From positions 372,001 through 436,000 of the forward strand of contig NZ_JXTJ01000004.1 in NCBI RefSeq assembly GCF_001509835.1: 64,000 nucleotides of DNA. The letters are read 5' to 3'. The stretch comes from Allobosea sp. WAO (lineage in GTDB: Bacteria; Pseudomonadota; Alphaproteobacteria; Rhizobiales; Beijerinckiaceae). A program made the position numbers and the translations under genes. The notes below the pieces were generated by a model. That model saw nothing but the letters and a program-made list of their open reading frames with translations. It was not told the DNA's origin and ran no database searches. This document shows positions 26,432-35,517 of the stretch, in pieces; positions within the stretch are counted from its first letter, which is position 1, and every line of letters begins with the position of its first letter.

Positions 26432-27216
26432 GCGCCGTCCCCGCACGCGAGAGCCTGGCGTCCGCCGGCTCGGCCAATGCGCTGGAATTGCGCGGCGTCT
26501 CGCGGCTGTTCGGTGCGCTCGCTGCGCTGTCCGACGTCACGCTCTCGGTGCGCCCCGGCGAGCGGCGCGGCGTGCTCGGCTCGAACGGCGCCGGCAAGAC
26601 CACCCTGTTCAACTGCATCACCGGGGATTTCGCACCGAGCACCGGCCTGATCCGGTTCTTCGGCGAGGATGTGACCGCCTTCCCGCCCCAGGAGCGCATC
26701 CGCCGCGGCCTGCGGCGCACCTATCAGATCTCCTCGCTGTTCACCGGACTCTCGGTTCTCGACAATGTCTATCTGGCCTGCCGGGGCGTGTCGCGGAACC
26801 GCTTTTCCCTCGTCCGACCGCGCCGCGACGATGCCCTTGTCCACGCCGCCGAAGGGCTGGTCGAGGCCGTGCATCTTTCTGCCGTCAAGGACCGGCTGGT
26901 CGGCGAGCTCGCCTATGGCCAGCAGCGCCAGCTCGAGATCGCGCTCGCCCTGTCGGGCGCGCCGCGCTTCATCCTGTTCGACGAGCCGGCGGCTGGCCTC
27001 TCGCCGACGGAGCGACGCGACCTCGTCCATATCCTGACCTCGCTGCCAGCCCATATCGGCTACATCATCATCGAGCACGACATGGATGTGGCGCTGCGCG
27101 TCGTCGAGAGCGTGACGATGATGCACAACGGCCGCATCTTCAAGGAAGGCCGTCCGGACGAAATCGAATCCGACCCCGAGGTGCAGGAACTCTACCTCGG
27201 AGGCGGCCATGGCTGA
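26428..27216 (+). CDS. Branched-chain-type ABC transporter ATP-binding protein (LivG-like)
   Basis: A 262-aa ATPase: Walker A GSNGAGKTT, signature LAYGQQRQLE (a divergent LSGGQ), Walker B FILFDEPAAGLSP and the H-loop IIIEHDMDV. The C-terminal extension DEIESDPEVQELYLGGG is diagnostic of LivG. The signature motif AYGQQ in place of SGGQQ is common in LivG proteins. It overlaps the permease stop by 4 nt and the next gene by 8 nt. Confidence 0.93.
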   Translation: MSAVPARESLASAGSANALELRGVSRLFGALAALSDVTLSVRPGERRGVLGSNGAGKTTLFNCITGDFAPSTGLIRFFGEDVTAFPPQERIRRGLRRTYQISSLFTGLSVLDNVYLACRGVSRNRFSLVRPRRDDALVHAAEGLVEAVHLSAVKDRLVGELAYGQQRQLEIALALSGAPRFILFDEPAAGLSPTERRDLVHILTSLPAHIGYIIIEHDMDVALRVVESVTMMHNGRIFKEGRPDEIESDPEVQELYLGGGHG

Positions 27217-29461
27217 GCGCTTCAGGCCGCCGCCCGCCGCCGGCGTGCCGATCCTGCAGATCGCCGGGCTCAACGTGTTCTATGGGCGCTCCCATGCCCT
27301 GCAAGGCGTCGATCTCACGCTGGAGAGCGGCGTGCTTTCCGTGGTCGGCCGCAACGGCATGGGCAAGACGACCATGTGCAAGGCGATCATGGGGCTCGTG
27401 CCGATCTCATCGGGCTCGATCCGCTTCTTCGGCGAGGAGATCTCCGGCCGCTCGCCCGCCGAAATCGCCCGTCTCGGCATCGGCTATGTCCCGCAGGGGC
27501 GCCGGCTTTGGCGTTCGCTGACTGTCGACGAGCATCTCCAGCTGATGCAGCGCGGCAAGCGCGGCGCCTGGACGCGGGAGCGCATCTACGAGGCCTTTCC
27601 CCGGCTCGCCGAGCGCCGCAACAACGGCGGCGCGCAGCTTTCCGGCGGCGAGCAGCAGATGCTGGCGATCGGCCGGGCACTGATGCTCAACCCGCGCCTG
27701 CTCGTCATGGACGAGCCGACCGAGGGGCTGGCGCCGGTGATCGTCGCCCATGTCGAGGAGATGCTGGTCCGGCTCGCCGATCAGGGCGATGTCGCGATCC
27801 TGGTCATCGAGCAGAACATCGGCGTCGCCACGCAGATGTCGGATCCGGTCGCGATCATGGTCAATGGCCGGGTCAACCGCATCATCGCCTCGGCGACGCT
27901 CGCCGGCGACCGGGACCTGCAGCAGCGCCTGCTCGGCGTCGGGCGGCATGGCCATGACGAGACCGACGGCGCGCCGGAGCCCACGGCCGGCGCTGCCACG
28001 GCCGCGCGTCCCGCGCCCCCCATCGCCGCGGGCCCGACCCGCGTCTACAATGCCAACCCCGTCATTCCCACCCGCTGGTCGCAGCCCATTCCGGCGGCGC
28101 GGATCGAGGCTCAGGCGCGCACGATCTCGCGCCCGACGCTGGCGACGCGCAATGGCGAGCCGGTCGGCGCGATCCGGCCGCTCGCTGCCGCGGCGACCGC
28201 GGGCGAGCCCTATGTCGTCGTCGCCGGAACGCTCGACACCAAGGGCGAGGAGCTGCGCTATATCCGCGACCTCGTCCGCGCCGAGGGGCTGCGGACCCTG
28301 CTGGTCGACCTCTCGACCTCGGGCCGGAGCGCCGGCGGCGACGTCACGCCCCAGCAGGTTGCGCTCGCTTCGGCCAGGGGCTCGACCGGCATCTCCTCGG
28401 GTGATCGCGGCACGGCGGTCGCGGCGATGACGGAGGCCTTCGCCGCCTGGCTGCCGCGGCAGGAGGGTGTGCTCGGCATCATCTCCGCCGGCGGCTCCGG
28501 CGCCACCGCGATCGTCACGCCAGCGATGCAGGCGCTCCCCGTCGGTGTGCCCAAGCTCATGATCTCGACCATGGCCTCGGGGGATGTGCGCGCCTATGTC
28601 GGCGCCACCGACATCACGATGATGCACGCCGTCACGGATGTGCAGGGGCTGAACCGCGTCTCGCGGCTCGTGCTCGGCAATGGCGCGCGCGCGGTCGCGG
28701 CGATGGCGAAGGCACGGCTCAGCGAACTCAAGCGCGAAGGCGCGCCGCGGCGGGCCGAGGCCGAGAAGCCGCTGGTCGGCCTGACCATGTTCGGCGTCAC
28801 GACGCCTTGCGTGCAGAAGGTTGCCAAGCTGCTCGAGGCCGAGTGGGAGCCGCTCGTCTTCCACGCCACCGGCACCGGTGGGCGCTCGATGGAGAAACTG
28901 GTCGATTCCGGCCTCGTCGATGCGGTCATCGACGTCTCCACCACCGAGATCTGCGACATGATGATGGGCGGCTTCCTGCCGGCGACGGAGGACCGTTTCG
29001 GCGCGGTCATCCGCACGCGCATCCCCTATGTCGGCTCGGTCGGCGCGCTCGACATGGTCAACTTCTTCGCGCCCGAGACGGTCCCCGAGCGCTACCGCGG
29101 CCGCAAGCTCTACCCGCACAACCCGCAGATCACGCTGATGCGGACCACGCCGGAGGAGAATGCGCGCATGGGCCGCTGGATCGGCGAGCGGCTGAACCAG
29201 ATGGAAGGCCCGGTCCGCTTCCTGATCCCCGAGGGCGGCGTCTCCGCGCTCGATGCCCCGGGCCAGGCCTTCCACGACCCGGCCGCCGACGCCGCGCTGT
29301 TCCAGGCGCTGGAGCAGACGGTGCGCACCAGCGCCAACCGGCAGCTCATCCGCCTGCCGCTCCACATCAACGACCCCGCCTTTGCCGCGGCGCTGGTTCA
29401 GCAGTTCCGCGCACTGCATGCCGGCCGCCGGCGCGAGCGGGCCAGCGGAGGCAGGTCATGA
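27209..29461 (+). CDS. LivF-like ABC ATPase fused to a UPF0261 (Tm-1-like) domain
   Basis: A 750-aa two-part protein. Residues ~15-250 are a full LivF ATPase: Walker [10 protein letters not shown], signature LSGGEQQML, Walker [13 protein letters not shown]-loop VIEQNI. A Pro/Ala/Thr-rich linker (~250-330) leads to a C-terminal UPF0261/Tm-1 domain (~335-740), recognised by [25 protein letters not shown] and [12 protein letters not shown]. Tomato Tm-1 joins this domain to a TIM barrel; here that barrel is the next gene. The fusion ties an ATP-binding Tm-1 domain to the importer. ATG 27209 follows GGAGGC and overlaps LivG. Confidence 0.92.
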   Translation: MAERFRPPPAAGVPILQIAGLNVFYGRSHALQGVDLTLESGVLSVVGRNGMGKTTMCKAIMGLVPISSGSIRFFGEEISGRSPAEIARLGIGYVPQGRRLWRSLTVDEHLQLMQRGKRGAWTRERIYEAFPRLAERRNNGGAQLSGGEQQMLAIGRALMLNPRLLVMDEPTEGLAPVIVAHVEEMLVRLADQGDVAILVIEQNIGVATQMSDPVAIMVNGRVNRIIASATLAGDRDLQQRLLGVGRHGHDETDGAPEPTAGAATAARPAPPIAAGPTRVYNANPVIPTRWSQPIPAARIEAQARTISRPTLATRNGEPVGAIRPLAAAATAGEPYVVVAGTLDTKGEELRYIRDLVRAEGLRTLLVDLSTSGRSAGGDVTPQQVALASARGSTGISSGDRGTAVAAMTEAFAAWLPRQEGVLGIISAGGSGATAIVTPAMQALPVGVPKLMISTMASGDVRAYVGATDITMMHAVTDVQGLNRVSRLVLGNGARAVAAMAKARLSELKREGAPRRAEAEKPLVGLTMFGVTTPCVQKVAKLLEAEWEPLVFHATGTGGRSMEKLVDSGLVDAVIDVSTTEICDMMMGGFLPATEDRFGAVIRTRIPYVGSVGALDMVNFFAPETVPERYRGRKLYPHNPQITLMRTTPEENARMGRWIGERLNQMEGPVRFLIPEGGVSALDAPGQAFHDPAADAALFQALEQTVRTSANRQLIRLPLHINDPAFAAALVQQFRALHAGRRRERASGGRS

Positions 29462-30351
29462 CGCCTTTCGACAAGAAGACCCTGCTCAAGCGCTTCCGGG
29501 CCATGATCGCCAAGGGCGAGCCGATCATCGGCGGCGGCGCCGGCACCGGCCTCTCGGCCAAATGCGAGGAGCTCGGGGGCATCGACCTCATCGTGATCTA
29601 CAATTCCGGCCGCTACCGCATGGCCGGGCGCGGCTCGCTCTCCGGCATGATGCCTTATGGTGACGCCAACGCCATCGTCATGGAGATGGCCGCCGAGGTG
29701 CTGCCCGTGGTGAAGCAGACGCCGGTGATCGCCGGGGTCTGCGGCACCGATCCGTTCCGGCGCATGGATGTCTTCCTCGACGAGATCGGCCGGATCGGCT
29801 TCGCCGGCGTCCAGAATTTTCCGACGGTCGGGCTGATCGACGGCGTCTTCCGCAAGAATCTCGAAGAGACCGGCATGGGCTACGGGCTCGAGGTCGAGAT
29901 GATCGCGCTCGCCAACCGGAAGGGCCTGCTGACCACGCCCTACGTCTTCTGCGAGGACGAGGCGCGCGCCATGGCGAGGGCCGGAGCCGACATCATCGTC
30001 TGCCATCTCGGCTTGACGACCGGCGGTTCGATCGGCGCCGACACGGCCTTGCAGCTGGCGGATTGCCCGGCGCTCGTCGACAGCTGGGCTGCTGCGGCGC
30101 TGGCGGTGAAGCAGGACGCGATCGTCCTCGTCCATGGCGGGCCGGTCGCGGAACCGGCCGATGCCGATTTCATCATGAAGAACACGAAGCACTGCCACGG
30201 CTTCTACGGCGCATCCTCGATGGAGCGACTGCCGGTCGAGATCGCGATCCGCGACCAGACCCGCGCCTTCAAGCGGATCGGGCGCCGGCAAGAGACGACG
30301 GACAAGCAGACGACGAAGAGACCGGCGCGCCAAGCCGGCAAGTCGAAGTGA
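29458..30351 (+). CDS. TIM-barrel phosphoenolpyruvate hydrolase-family protein (Tm-1 partner)
   Basis: A 297-aa protein of the PEP_hydrolase/TIM-barrel signal transduction family (COG5564 type). Motifs include [19 protein letters not shown] at the N-terminus, [25 protein letters not shown] and [14 protein letters not shown]. In tomato Tm-1 this barrel is fused behind the UPF0261 domain; in bacteria the two are neighbours. Here it overlaps the UPF0261-fused ATPase by 4 nt (ATGA), so the two very likely work together. The reaction is not established for the family; carbon-phosphorus or C-C lyase-like chemistry has been proposed from fold. Confidence 0.85.
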   Translation: MTPFDKKTLLKRFRAMIAKGEPIIGGGAGTGLSAKCEELGGIDLIVIYNSGRYRMAGRGSLSGMMPYGDANAIVMEMAAEVLPVVKQTPVIAGVCGTDPFRRMDVFLDEIGRIGFAGVQNFPTVGLIDGVFRKNLEETGMGYGLEVEMIALANRKGLLTTPYVFCEDEARAMARAGADIIVCHLGLTTGGSIGADTALQLADCPALVDSWAAAALAVKQDAIVLVHGGPVAEPADADFIMKNTKHCHGFYGASSMERLPVEIAIRDQTRAFKRIGRRQETTDKQTTKRPARQAGKSK

Positions 30352-30379
30352 CCCGAAGGACGGGCGGGAGGATGAGGAC

Positions 30380-33280
30380 ATGACGGGACAGCTGATCGGA
30401 TCGCTGATCCTCTGGCTGATCGTGGCGGTGATCGTCATCGCCATCGTCGTCTATCTGGTGAACTGGCTCTATCGCCGCTCGTCGAAGGAGGTGTCCTTCG
30501 TCCGCACCGGCCTGTTCGGCGAAAAGGTGGTGATCAATGGCGGCGCCTTCGTGCTGCCGATCATCCACGACGTCACGCCGGTCAACATGAACGTGCTGCA
30601 GCTCGCCGTGACACGCGCCAACAACGACGCGCTGATCACCCGCGACCGCATGCGCGTCGATATCGACGCCGAATTCTATGTGCGGGTCAGGCCGCAGCGG
30701 GAATCGGTCTCGGTTGCCGCCGCGACGCTCGGCCGGCGCACCTTGCAGCCGGACCAGCTCAACGCCCTGCTGTCCGGCAAGTTCATCTCGGCGCTGCGCA
30801 CCGTCGCCTCCGAGATGACGATGGAGGAGATGCACGAGCAGCGCGGAACCTATGTCCAGCGCGTCAAGGACGCCGCTGCCGAGGCGCTCGACCAGAACGG
30901 CCTCGTGCTGGAATCGGTCGCGCTCACCGATCTCGACCAGACCGACCTGCAGTTCTTCAACCCGTCGAACCGCTTCGACGCCGCCGGTCTGACGCGGATC
31001 ATCGAGGAGATCGAGGACAAGCGGAAGCTGCGTAACGACATTGAGCAGGACTCGATGATCCGCATCCGCACCCGCAATCTCGAAGCCGAGCGCCAGGCGC
31101 TCGACATCGAGCGCGACAGCGAGGCGGCGCGGCTCGAACAGCAGCGCGAGATCGAGATCAAGCGCGCCGTGCAGCGGGCGGAAGTCGCCCGCGAGCGGGC
31201 AGCACGCGACACCGAGGCCGAGCAGGCGCTGATCTCCTCGCGCGAGGAGATCGAGAAGTCGCGCATCGCCAATGAGCGCGCGATCAGCGAGGCGCGGATC
31301 GCCTCCGAGCGCGATATCCGCCAGCAGGAGATCGCGCGCACGCAGGCCGTCGAGGAGGCCGAGATCGCGGCGCGCGAGACCGTCGAGAAGGCGCGGATCG
31401 CCAACGAGCAGACGATCAACGCGGCCCGCATCACCTCCGAGCGCGAAATCCGCCAGAAGGAGATCGAGCGCGCCAAGGTGTTGGAGGCGGCGGAGATCGC
31501 CGCTCGCGAAGAGACCGAAAAGGCCCGCATCCTCCAGGAGACGGCGGTGAGCGCCGAGCGCATCGCCCGCGAGCAGGAGGTGCGCAACCGCGAGATCGAG
31601 CGCACGCGTACGCTCGATCAGGAGGATATCGCGGCGCGCGAAGCGGTCGAGACCGCTCGCATCGCCCAGGACGAGCGCGTCCGCGCGCTCGGCATTGCCC
31701 GCAACCGGGCGCTCGACGAGGCCGAGATCGCAGCCCGCGAGGCGATCGAGAAGGCCCGCATCGCTCAGGATAATGCGATCACGGCCGATCGCATCGCCCT
31801 CGAACAGCGCAAGAGCCTGCTTGAGATCGGGCGCACCGAGGCGGTCGAGGCTGCCGAGATCGCCGCCCGCGAAAGCGTCGAGAAGGCGCGCATCGCGCAG
31901 GAGCGTACCGTCTCGGGCGAGCGCATCCGCCGCGACGAGGAGGTGCGCAACCTCGAGATCCTCCGCAATCAGGCGATCGAAACCGCCGAGATTTCGGCTC
32001 GCGAGGCCACGGAAGCGGCGCGCATCGCCCAGGAGAAGGCGGTTGCCGCCGAGCGGATCGCCGCCGAACTCGCAACGAAAGAACTGGAGATCAAGCGCAA
32101 CACCGATCTCGACGCCGCCGAGCTGAAGCGGCGCGACTCGGTCGAGCGTCAGCGCATCGTTACCGAACTCGGGCTCGAGAAGGAGCGGATCGACTCCTCC
32201 AAGACCCGCGAGATGCTGCAGATCGCCCAGAAGAAGGCGGTCGAGGTCGCGGAGGAAGAGCGCGCCATCGCCGTCGCCGCCAAGAAGGTCGAGCGGACCG
32301 ACGCCGACAAGACGCTGCGCCAGGCCGAGATCACGGCACGCCAGCAGGTCGAGACCGTCGACATCACCCGCGAGCAGGCACTGGAAGCGGTACGGATCGA
32401 GCGGCGCCGGGCCCTGGAGCAGCTGGAGATCGCCCGCAATCAGGCGCTGCAGGAGGCTCAGATCGCTTCGAACGAGGAGGTCGAGCGCGCGCGGATTTCG
32501 TCCGATCGCGGGCTGGACGAGGCTCGCGTCGGCCGGCAGCGCGAACTGCGCAAGCTCGAGATCGAGCGCGAGCGCGAGGTCGAGAGCGCTGCGATGGACA
32601 AGGCGATCGCGCTTTACGCCAAATCGCTGGAGGAATCGGCAGCGCAGGCCAATGCCGAGATCGCCCGCGGCAAGGCTGTCGAGGCCGAGGAAAAGGTCAA
32701 GACCATCCGCGAGAGCGAGGGCGCCAGGCGCCGGAAGACCGTCGAGGTCATGCTCGCCGAGAAGGCGGCCGAGGAATCACGCATCGCGGCCGAGGCCGAC
32801 AAGGTCCGCAAGGCTGTCGACGCCGAGGCGCAGAAGCTGCTCTACGAGGCCGAGAACGTGCTCACCGACGGTGCCCGCTACGGGCTGTTCCGGCGCCGGC
32901 TGCTCGACCGGATCGAGGGCATCGTGCGCGAGAGCGTCAAGCCGATGGAGAAGATCGAGGGCATCCGTATCCTCCATGTCGATGGGCTCGCCGGCGGGGT
33001 GGGAGCGAGCGGGGCCGGCGGCGCGGCGCGCTCGCCGACCGACGAGGTGATCGAATCCGCCCTGCGCTACCGCGTCCAGGCACCGATGATCGACCAGGTG
33101 CTGAAGGAGATCGGCATCGAGGGCGGCAATCTCGCCAAGATGGGTGGCCTGATGCGCGAGGCGTCCGACATGCAGCGCGTCGCCAAGGAAGCGCAGCCGG
33201 CCAAGCCCAAGGGCGGCAGCTCTGGCGGCGGCTCCGGCGGAAGCGGCGGCGCCGACGGCGCGCCCGAGACGAAGGCTTGA
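30380..33280 (+). CDS. Flotillin-like SPFH protein with extended coiled-coil repeats
   Basis: A 966-aa membrane protein. One N-terminal transmembrane helix (residues ~5-30) precedes an SPFH/PHB domain (~35-210, with KEVSFVRTGLFGEKV and ALTDLDQTDLQFFNPSN). Residues ~215-840 are an almost unbroken charged helix containing a 44-residue tandem repeat, and the C-terminus has a compact flotillin tail (~840-930) and a Gly/Ser/Lys-rich end. Flotillins oligomerise into membrane cages or scaffolds. Ordinary bacterial flotillins are about 400-700 aa, so the coil is enlarged. It has its own ribosome site (GGGAGGATGAGGAC) and sits 28 nt after the TIM-barrel gene. Confidence 0.9.
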   Translation: MTGQLIGSLILWLIVAVIVIAIVVYLVNWLYRRSSKEVSFVRTGLFGEKVVINGGAFVLPIIHDVTPVNMNVLQLAVTRANNDALITRDRMRVDIDAEFYVRVRPQRESVSVAAATLGRRTLQPDQLNALLSGKFISALRTVASEMTMEEMHEQRGTYVQRVKDAAAEALDQNGLVLESVALTDLDQTDLQFFNPSNRFDAAGLTRIIEEIEDKRKLRNDIEQDSMIRIRTRNLEAERQALDIERDSEAARLEQQREIEIKRAVQRAEVARERAARDTEAEQALISSREEIEKSRIANERAISEARIASERDIRQQEIARTQAVEEAEIAARETVEKARIANEQTINAARITSEREIRQKEIERAKVLEAAEIAAREETEKARILQETAVSAERIAREQEVRNREIERTRTLDQEDIAAREAVETARIAQDERVRALGIARNRALDEAEIAAREAIEKARIAQDNAITADRIALEQRKSLLEIGRTEAVEAAEIAARESVEKARIAQERTVSGERIRRDEEVRNLEILRNQAIETAEISAREATEAARIAQEKAVAAERIAAELATKELEIKRNTDLDAAELKRRDSVERQRIVTELGLEKERIDSSKTREMLQIAQKKAVEVAEEERAIAVAAKKVERTDADKTLRQAEITARQQVETVDITREQALEAVRIERRRALEQLEIARNQALQEAQIASNEEVERARISSDRGLDEARVGRQRELRKLEIEREREVESAAMDKAIALYAKSLEESAAQANAEIARGKAVEAEEKVKTIRESEGARRRKTVEVMLAEKAAEESRIAAEADKVRKAVDAEAQKLLYEAENVLTDGARYGLFRRRLLDRIEGIVRESVKPMEKIEGIRILHVDGLAGGVGASGAGGAARSPTDEVIESALRYRVQAPMIDQVLKEIGIEGGNLAKMGGLMREASDMQRVAKEAQPAKPKGGSSGGGSGGSGGADGAPETKA
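31253..32143 (+). repeat. Coding 44-residue tandem repeat (hendecad coiled coil) within the SPFH gene
   Basis: Seven units starting at residue 292: 44, 44, 44, 33, 44, 44 and 44 residues. Each unit follows EKARIAxE-x-I-xxxRIAxE-x-E-x-R-x-x-EI-x-R...AEIAARE. The unit lengths (44 and 33) are multiples of 11, pointing to a hendecad, near-straight right-handed coiled coil rather than a heptad coil. Confidence 0.85.
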
Positions 33281-33292
33281 GGACAGAGCATC

Positions 33293-33730
33293 ATGGCCCG
33301 CGTCTACGTCTCCAGCGTCATCGCCGCCCCCGCCGCCAAGGTCTGGGCCCGCGTGCGCGATTTCAACGGCCTGCCGAACTGGCACCCGCGCATCGCGGAA
33401 AGCCGGATCGAGAACGGCGAGCCCGCCGACAAGGTCGGCTGCATCCGCGCCTTCAGCCTGCGCAGCGGCGACAGGCTGCGCGAGCAGCTTCTGGGTCTGT
33501 CGGATTACGACATGTTCTGCACCTATTCGATCCTCGACTCGCCGATGCCGCTGACCAACTATGTCGCGACGCTCAGGCTGACGCCGATCACCGATCAGGA
33601 ACGCACCTTCATCGAGTGGTCCGCCGATTTCGACTGCGCGCCCGAGCGCGAGGCCGAGCTGGTCGAGGGGATCGGCACGAACGTCTTCCAGGGCGGGTTC
33701 GACGCGCTCAAGCGCGCATTCGGGGGATGA
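33293..33730 (+). CDS. SRPBCC (CoxG/MxaD-like) protein, paralog 1
   Basis: A 145-aa START/Bet v1-like protein (polyketide cyclase fold) with a hydrophobic pocket: MARVYVSSVIAAPAAKVW opening and FNGLPNWHP loop. In CO dehydrogenase operons the related CoxG protein is needed for membrane attachment and electron delivery of the molybdenum enzyme. The adjoining gene is a clear duplicate. The position between the flotillin-like gene and the hydroxylase subunits supports a membrane-tethering role (inference). Confidence 0.85.
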   Translation: MARVYVSSVIAAPAAKVWARVRDFNGLPNWHPRIAESRIENGEPADKVGCIRAFSLRSGDRLREQLLGLSDYDMFCTYSILDSPMPLTNYVATLRLTPITDQERTFIEWSADFDCAPEREAELVEGIGTNVFQGGFDALKRAFGG

Positions 33731-33734
33731 GGCC

Positions 33735-34187
33735 ATGCCTCACGTCGTCCGCAGCACCATCATCGACGCGCCGGTGGACCGGCTCTGGGCGATCCTGCGC
33801 GATTTCAACGGCCATGATCGCTGGCACCCGATCGTCGCGCGAAGCGAGATCGAGCGCGGGCACCCTTCCGACAGGATCGGCTGCGTGCGTCGCTTCTCCC
33901 TGCAGGACGGCAGCGAGCTGCGCGAGCAGCTCCTGACCCTCTCGGATCTCGAAATGACCTTCAGCTATTGCCTGCTCGACACGCCGATCCCGCTCTTCAA
34001 CTACGTCGCCCATGTCCGGCTGCTGCCAGTCACGGATGGCAACCGGGCCTTCTGGCACTGGGAGAGCCGCTTCACCACGCCGCCCGGCCGCGAGGCCGAG
34101 CTCGCGCGGATCGTCGGCGACGAGGTCTACACCAACGGCATCGAGGCGGTGCGCCGCCTGCCCGAACTGGCCAGGGAGGGCGTCTGA
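33735..34187 (+). CDS. SRPBCC (CoxG/MxaD-like) protein, paralog 2
   Basis: A 150-aa protein alignable end to end with the preceding one: DFNG...WHP, GC-x-R-x-FSL, LREQLL-x-LSD and NYVA are shared at matching positions. It starts 4 nt after the first copy, a tandem duplication kept in register. The two may form a heterodimer or bind different ligands. Function by family: lipid/quinone or hydrophobic ligand binding. Confidence 0.85.
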   Translation: MPHVVRSTIIDAPVDRLWAILRDFNGHDRWHPIVARSEIERGHPSDRIGCVRRFSLQDGSELREQLLTLSDLEMTFSYCLLDTPIPLFNYVAHVRLLPVTDGNRAFWHWESRFTTPPGREAELARIVGDEVYTNGIEAVRRLPELAREGV

Positions 34188-34188
34188 C

Positions 34189-35013
34189 ATGCTCGGCGTG
34201 AGAAGCTGCGCGACGATCGCCGAGGCCGCTGGCATTCTTTCCGGGGATCGCCAGGCCGTGCTGCTCGGCGGCGGTACGCTGGTGATGCGCGACGTCAATG
34301 AAGGGCGCCTCACCGAGGGCACGCTGGTGCGCATCACCGACCCCGCCTTCCGGCAGATGAGCACCGGAGGCCCGCGGATCGAGCTCGGCGCCGGCGTCAC
34401 CATGGCGCAGGTGCTGGCCAGTCGCGAGCTCGCCTTCCTGCACCCCGCCGCACGCGCCATCGGCGGCCCGGCGATCCGCACCATGGCGACGGTCGGCGGC
34501 AATCTCTTCGCGGCCGCCCCCTATGGCGACTTCACGGTGGCGCTGCTCGCACTCGATGCGCAAATCGTGCTGCAGGCCGGCTACGGCACCGGGCGCGGCG
34601 TGCCGCTGGAAGAGTTCCTCGCCGGTCGCGATCGCGGCAGCGTCTCGGGACTGGTCGCCGGCGTTCAGTTCTCGCGGCCGGCCAATCCCGGCGAATTTCA
34701 CTTCCGCAAGGTCAGCCGGGTCAAGCCGAAGGGCATTTCGGTGCTCTCCATCGCCGCCCATCTGCCTTTGCAGGGTGGGCGCGTCGCGCAGCCGCGCATC
34801 GCCTATGGCGCGATGGCGCCGACACCGATCCGGGCGCGCGGGGTCGAGCGGGTACTGGACGGCAAGGCGCTCGACGCCGCCGCGATCCAGGCCGCCAGGC
34901 AGGCCGCGCTCGAAGGCTGCCGTCCCGCCACCGACGCCATCGCGAGCGAATGGTACCGCCGCGAAGTGCTGCCCATCCATCTCGGCCGGCTGCTGGCCGG
35001 CGAGCCCCGCTGA
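34189..35013 (+). CDS. Molybdenum hydroxylase FAD-binding (medium) subunit, CoxM-like
   Basis: A 274-aa FAD subunit of the xanthine dehydrogenase/CO dehydrogenase family. The two FAD loops are present as AVLLGGGTLVM near residue 25 and TMATVGGNLFAAAPYGDF near 105; the C-terminal CO_deh_flav_C domain starts about FHFRKVSRVKPKGISV. It passes electrons from the [2Fe-2S] clusters to an acceptor. ATG 34189 follows AGGGAGGG and directly follows the SRPBCC stop. Confidence 0.92.
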   Translation: MLGVRSCATIAEAAGILSGDRQAVLLGGGTLVMRDVNEGRLTEGTLVRITDPAFRQMSTGGPRIELGAGVTMAQVLASRELAFLHPAARAIGGPAIRTMATVGGNLFAAAPYGDFTVALLALDAQIVLQAGYGTGRGVPLEEFLAGRDRGSVSGLVAGVQFSRPANPGEFHFRKVSRVKPKGISVLSIAAHLPLQGGRVAQPRIAYGAMAPTPIRARGVERVLDGKALDAAAIQAARQAALEGCRPATDAIASEWYRREVLPIHLGRLLAGEPR

Positions 35014-35023
35014 GGAGGTCGCC

Positions 35024-35506
35024 ATGGCCAAGATCCCGGTCCAGTTCCGGCTCAACGGCTCCGACCGTGCCGCCTTCGTCGACGCGCAGGAGACGCTGCT
35101 CAACACGCTCAGGCGCGGCCTCGGCGATTTCTCGCCGAAATATGGCTGCGGCCAGGGAACCTGCGGCGTCTGCTCCGTGCTTGTCGACGGCGAGCCTCAG
35201 CTTTCCTGCCTGACGCTCTCGGTCGCCTGCGAGGGCCGTCATGTCGAGACCGCCGCGGGGCTGGCCGACGGGCCGAACCTGCATCCTTTGCAGGCCGCCT
35301 TCATGGACCATTTCGCCGCCCAGTGCGGCTTCTGCACGCCGGGCATGCTGACCGCGGCACGCGCCCTGCTCGCGAAGAACCCGAGCCCGAGCCGCGACGA
35401 TGTGATCGAGGCGATCAGCGGCAATATTTGCCGCTGCACCGGCTATGAGCCGATCGTCGCCGCGATCCTCGCCGCCGCCAGCGCGCCCGGCGCGCGCCGA
35501 GCCTGA
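35024..35506 (+). CDS. Molybdenum hydroxylase [2Fe-2S] (small) subunit, CoxS-like
   Basis: A 160-aa iron-sulfur subunit. The plant-ferredoxin-type cluster site is CGQGTCGVCSVLVDG plus the later Cys in LSCLTL; the second, all-helical cluster site is CGFCTPGM and CRCTGY. All eight cysteines are visible. It links the Mo centre to the FAD subunit. A GAGGAGG ribosome site precedes ATG 35024. Confidence 0.95.
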   Translation: MAKIPVQFRLNGSDRAAFVDAQETLLNTLRRGLGDFSPKYGCGQGTCGVCSVLVDGEPQLSCLTLSVACEGRHVETAAGLADGPNLHPLQAAFMDHFAAQCGFCTPGMLTAARALLAKNPSPSRDDVIEAISGNICRCTGYEPIVAAILAAASAPGARRA

Positions 35507-35517
35507 GGAGCCTCGCC

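Noticed and set aside
31253..32143. DNA tandem repeat or mobile repeat array
   Set aside because: The periodicity is clear at the protein level but the nucleotide copies have diverged, so it is an old coding repeat and not a recent DNA repeat.
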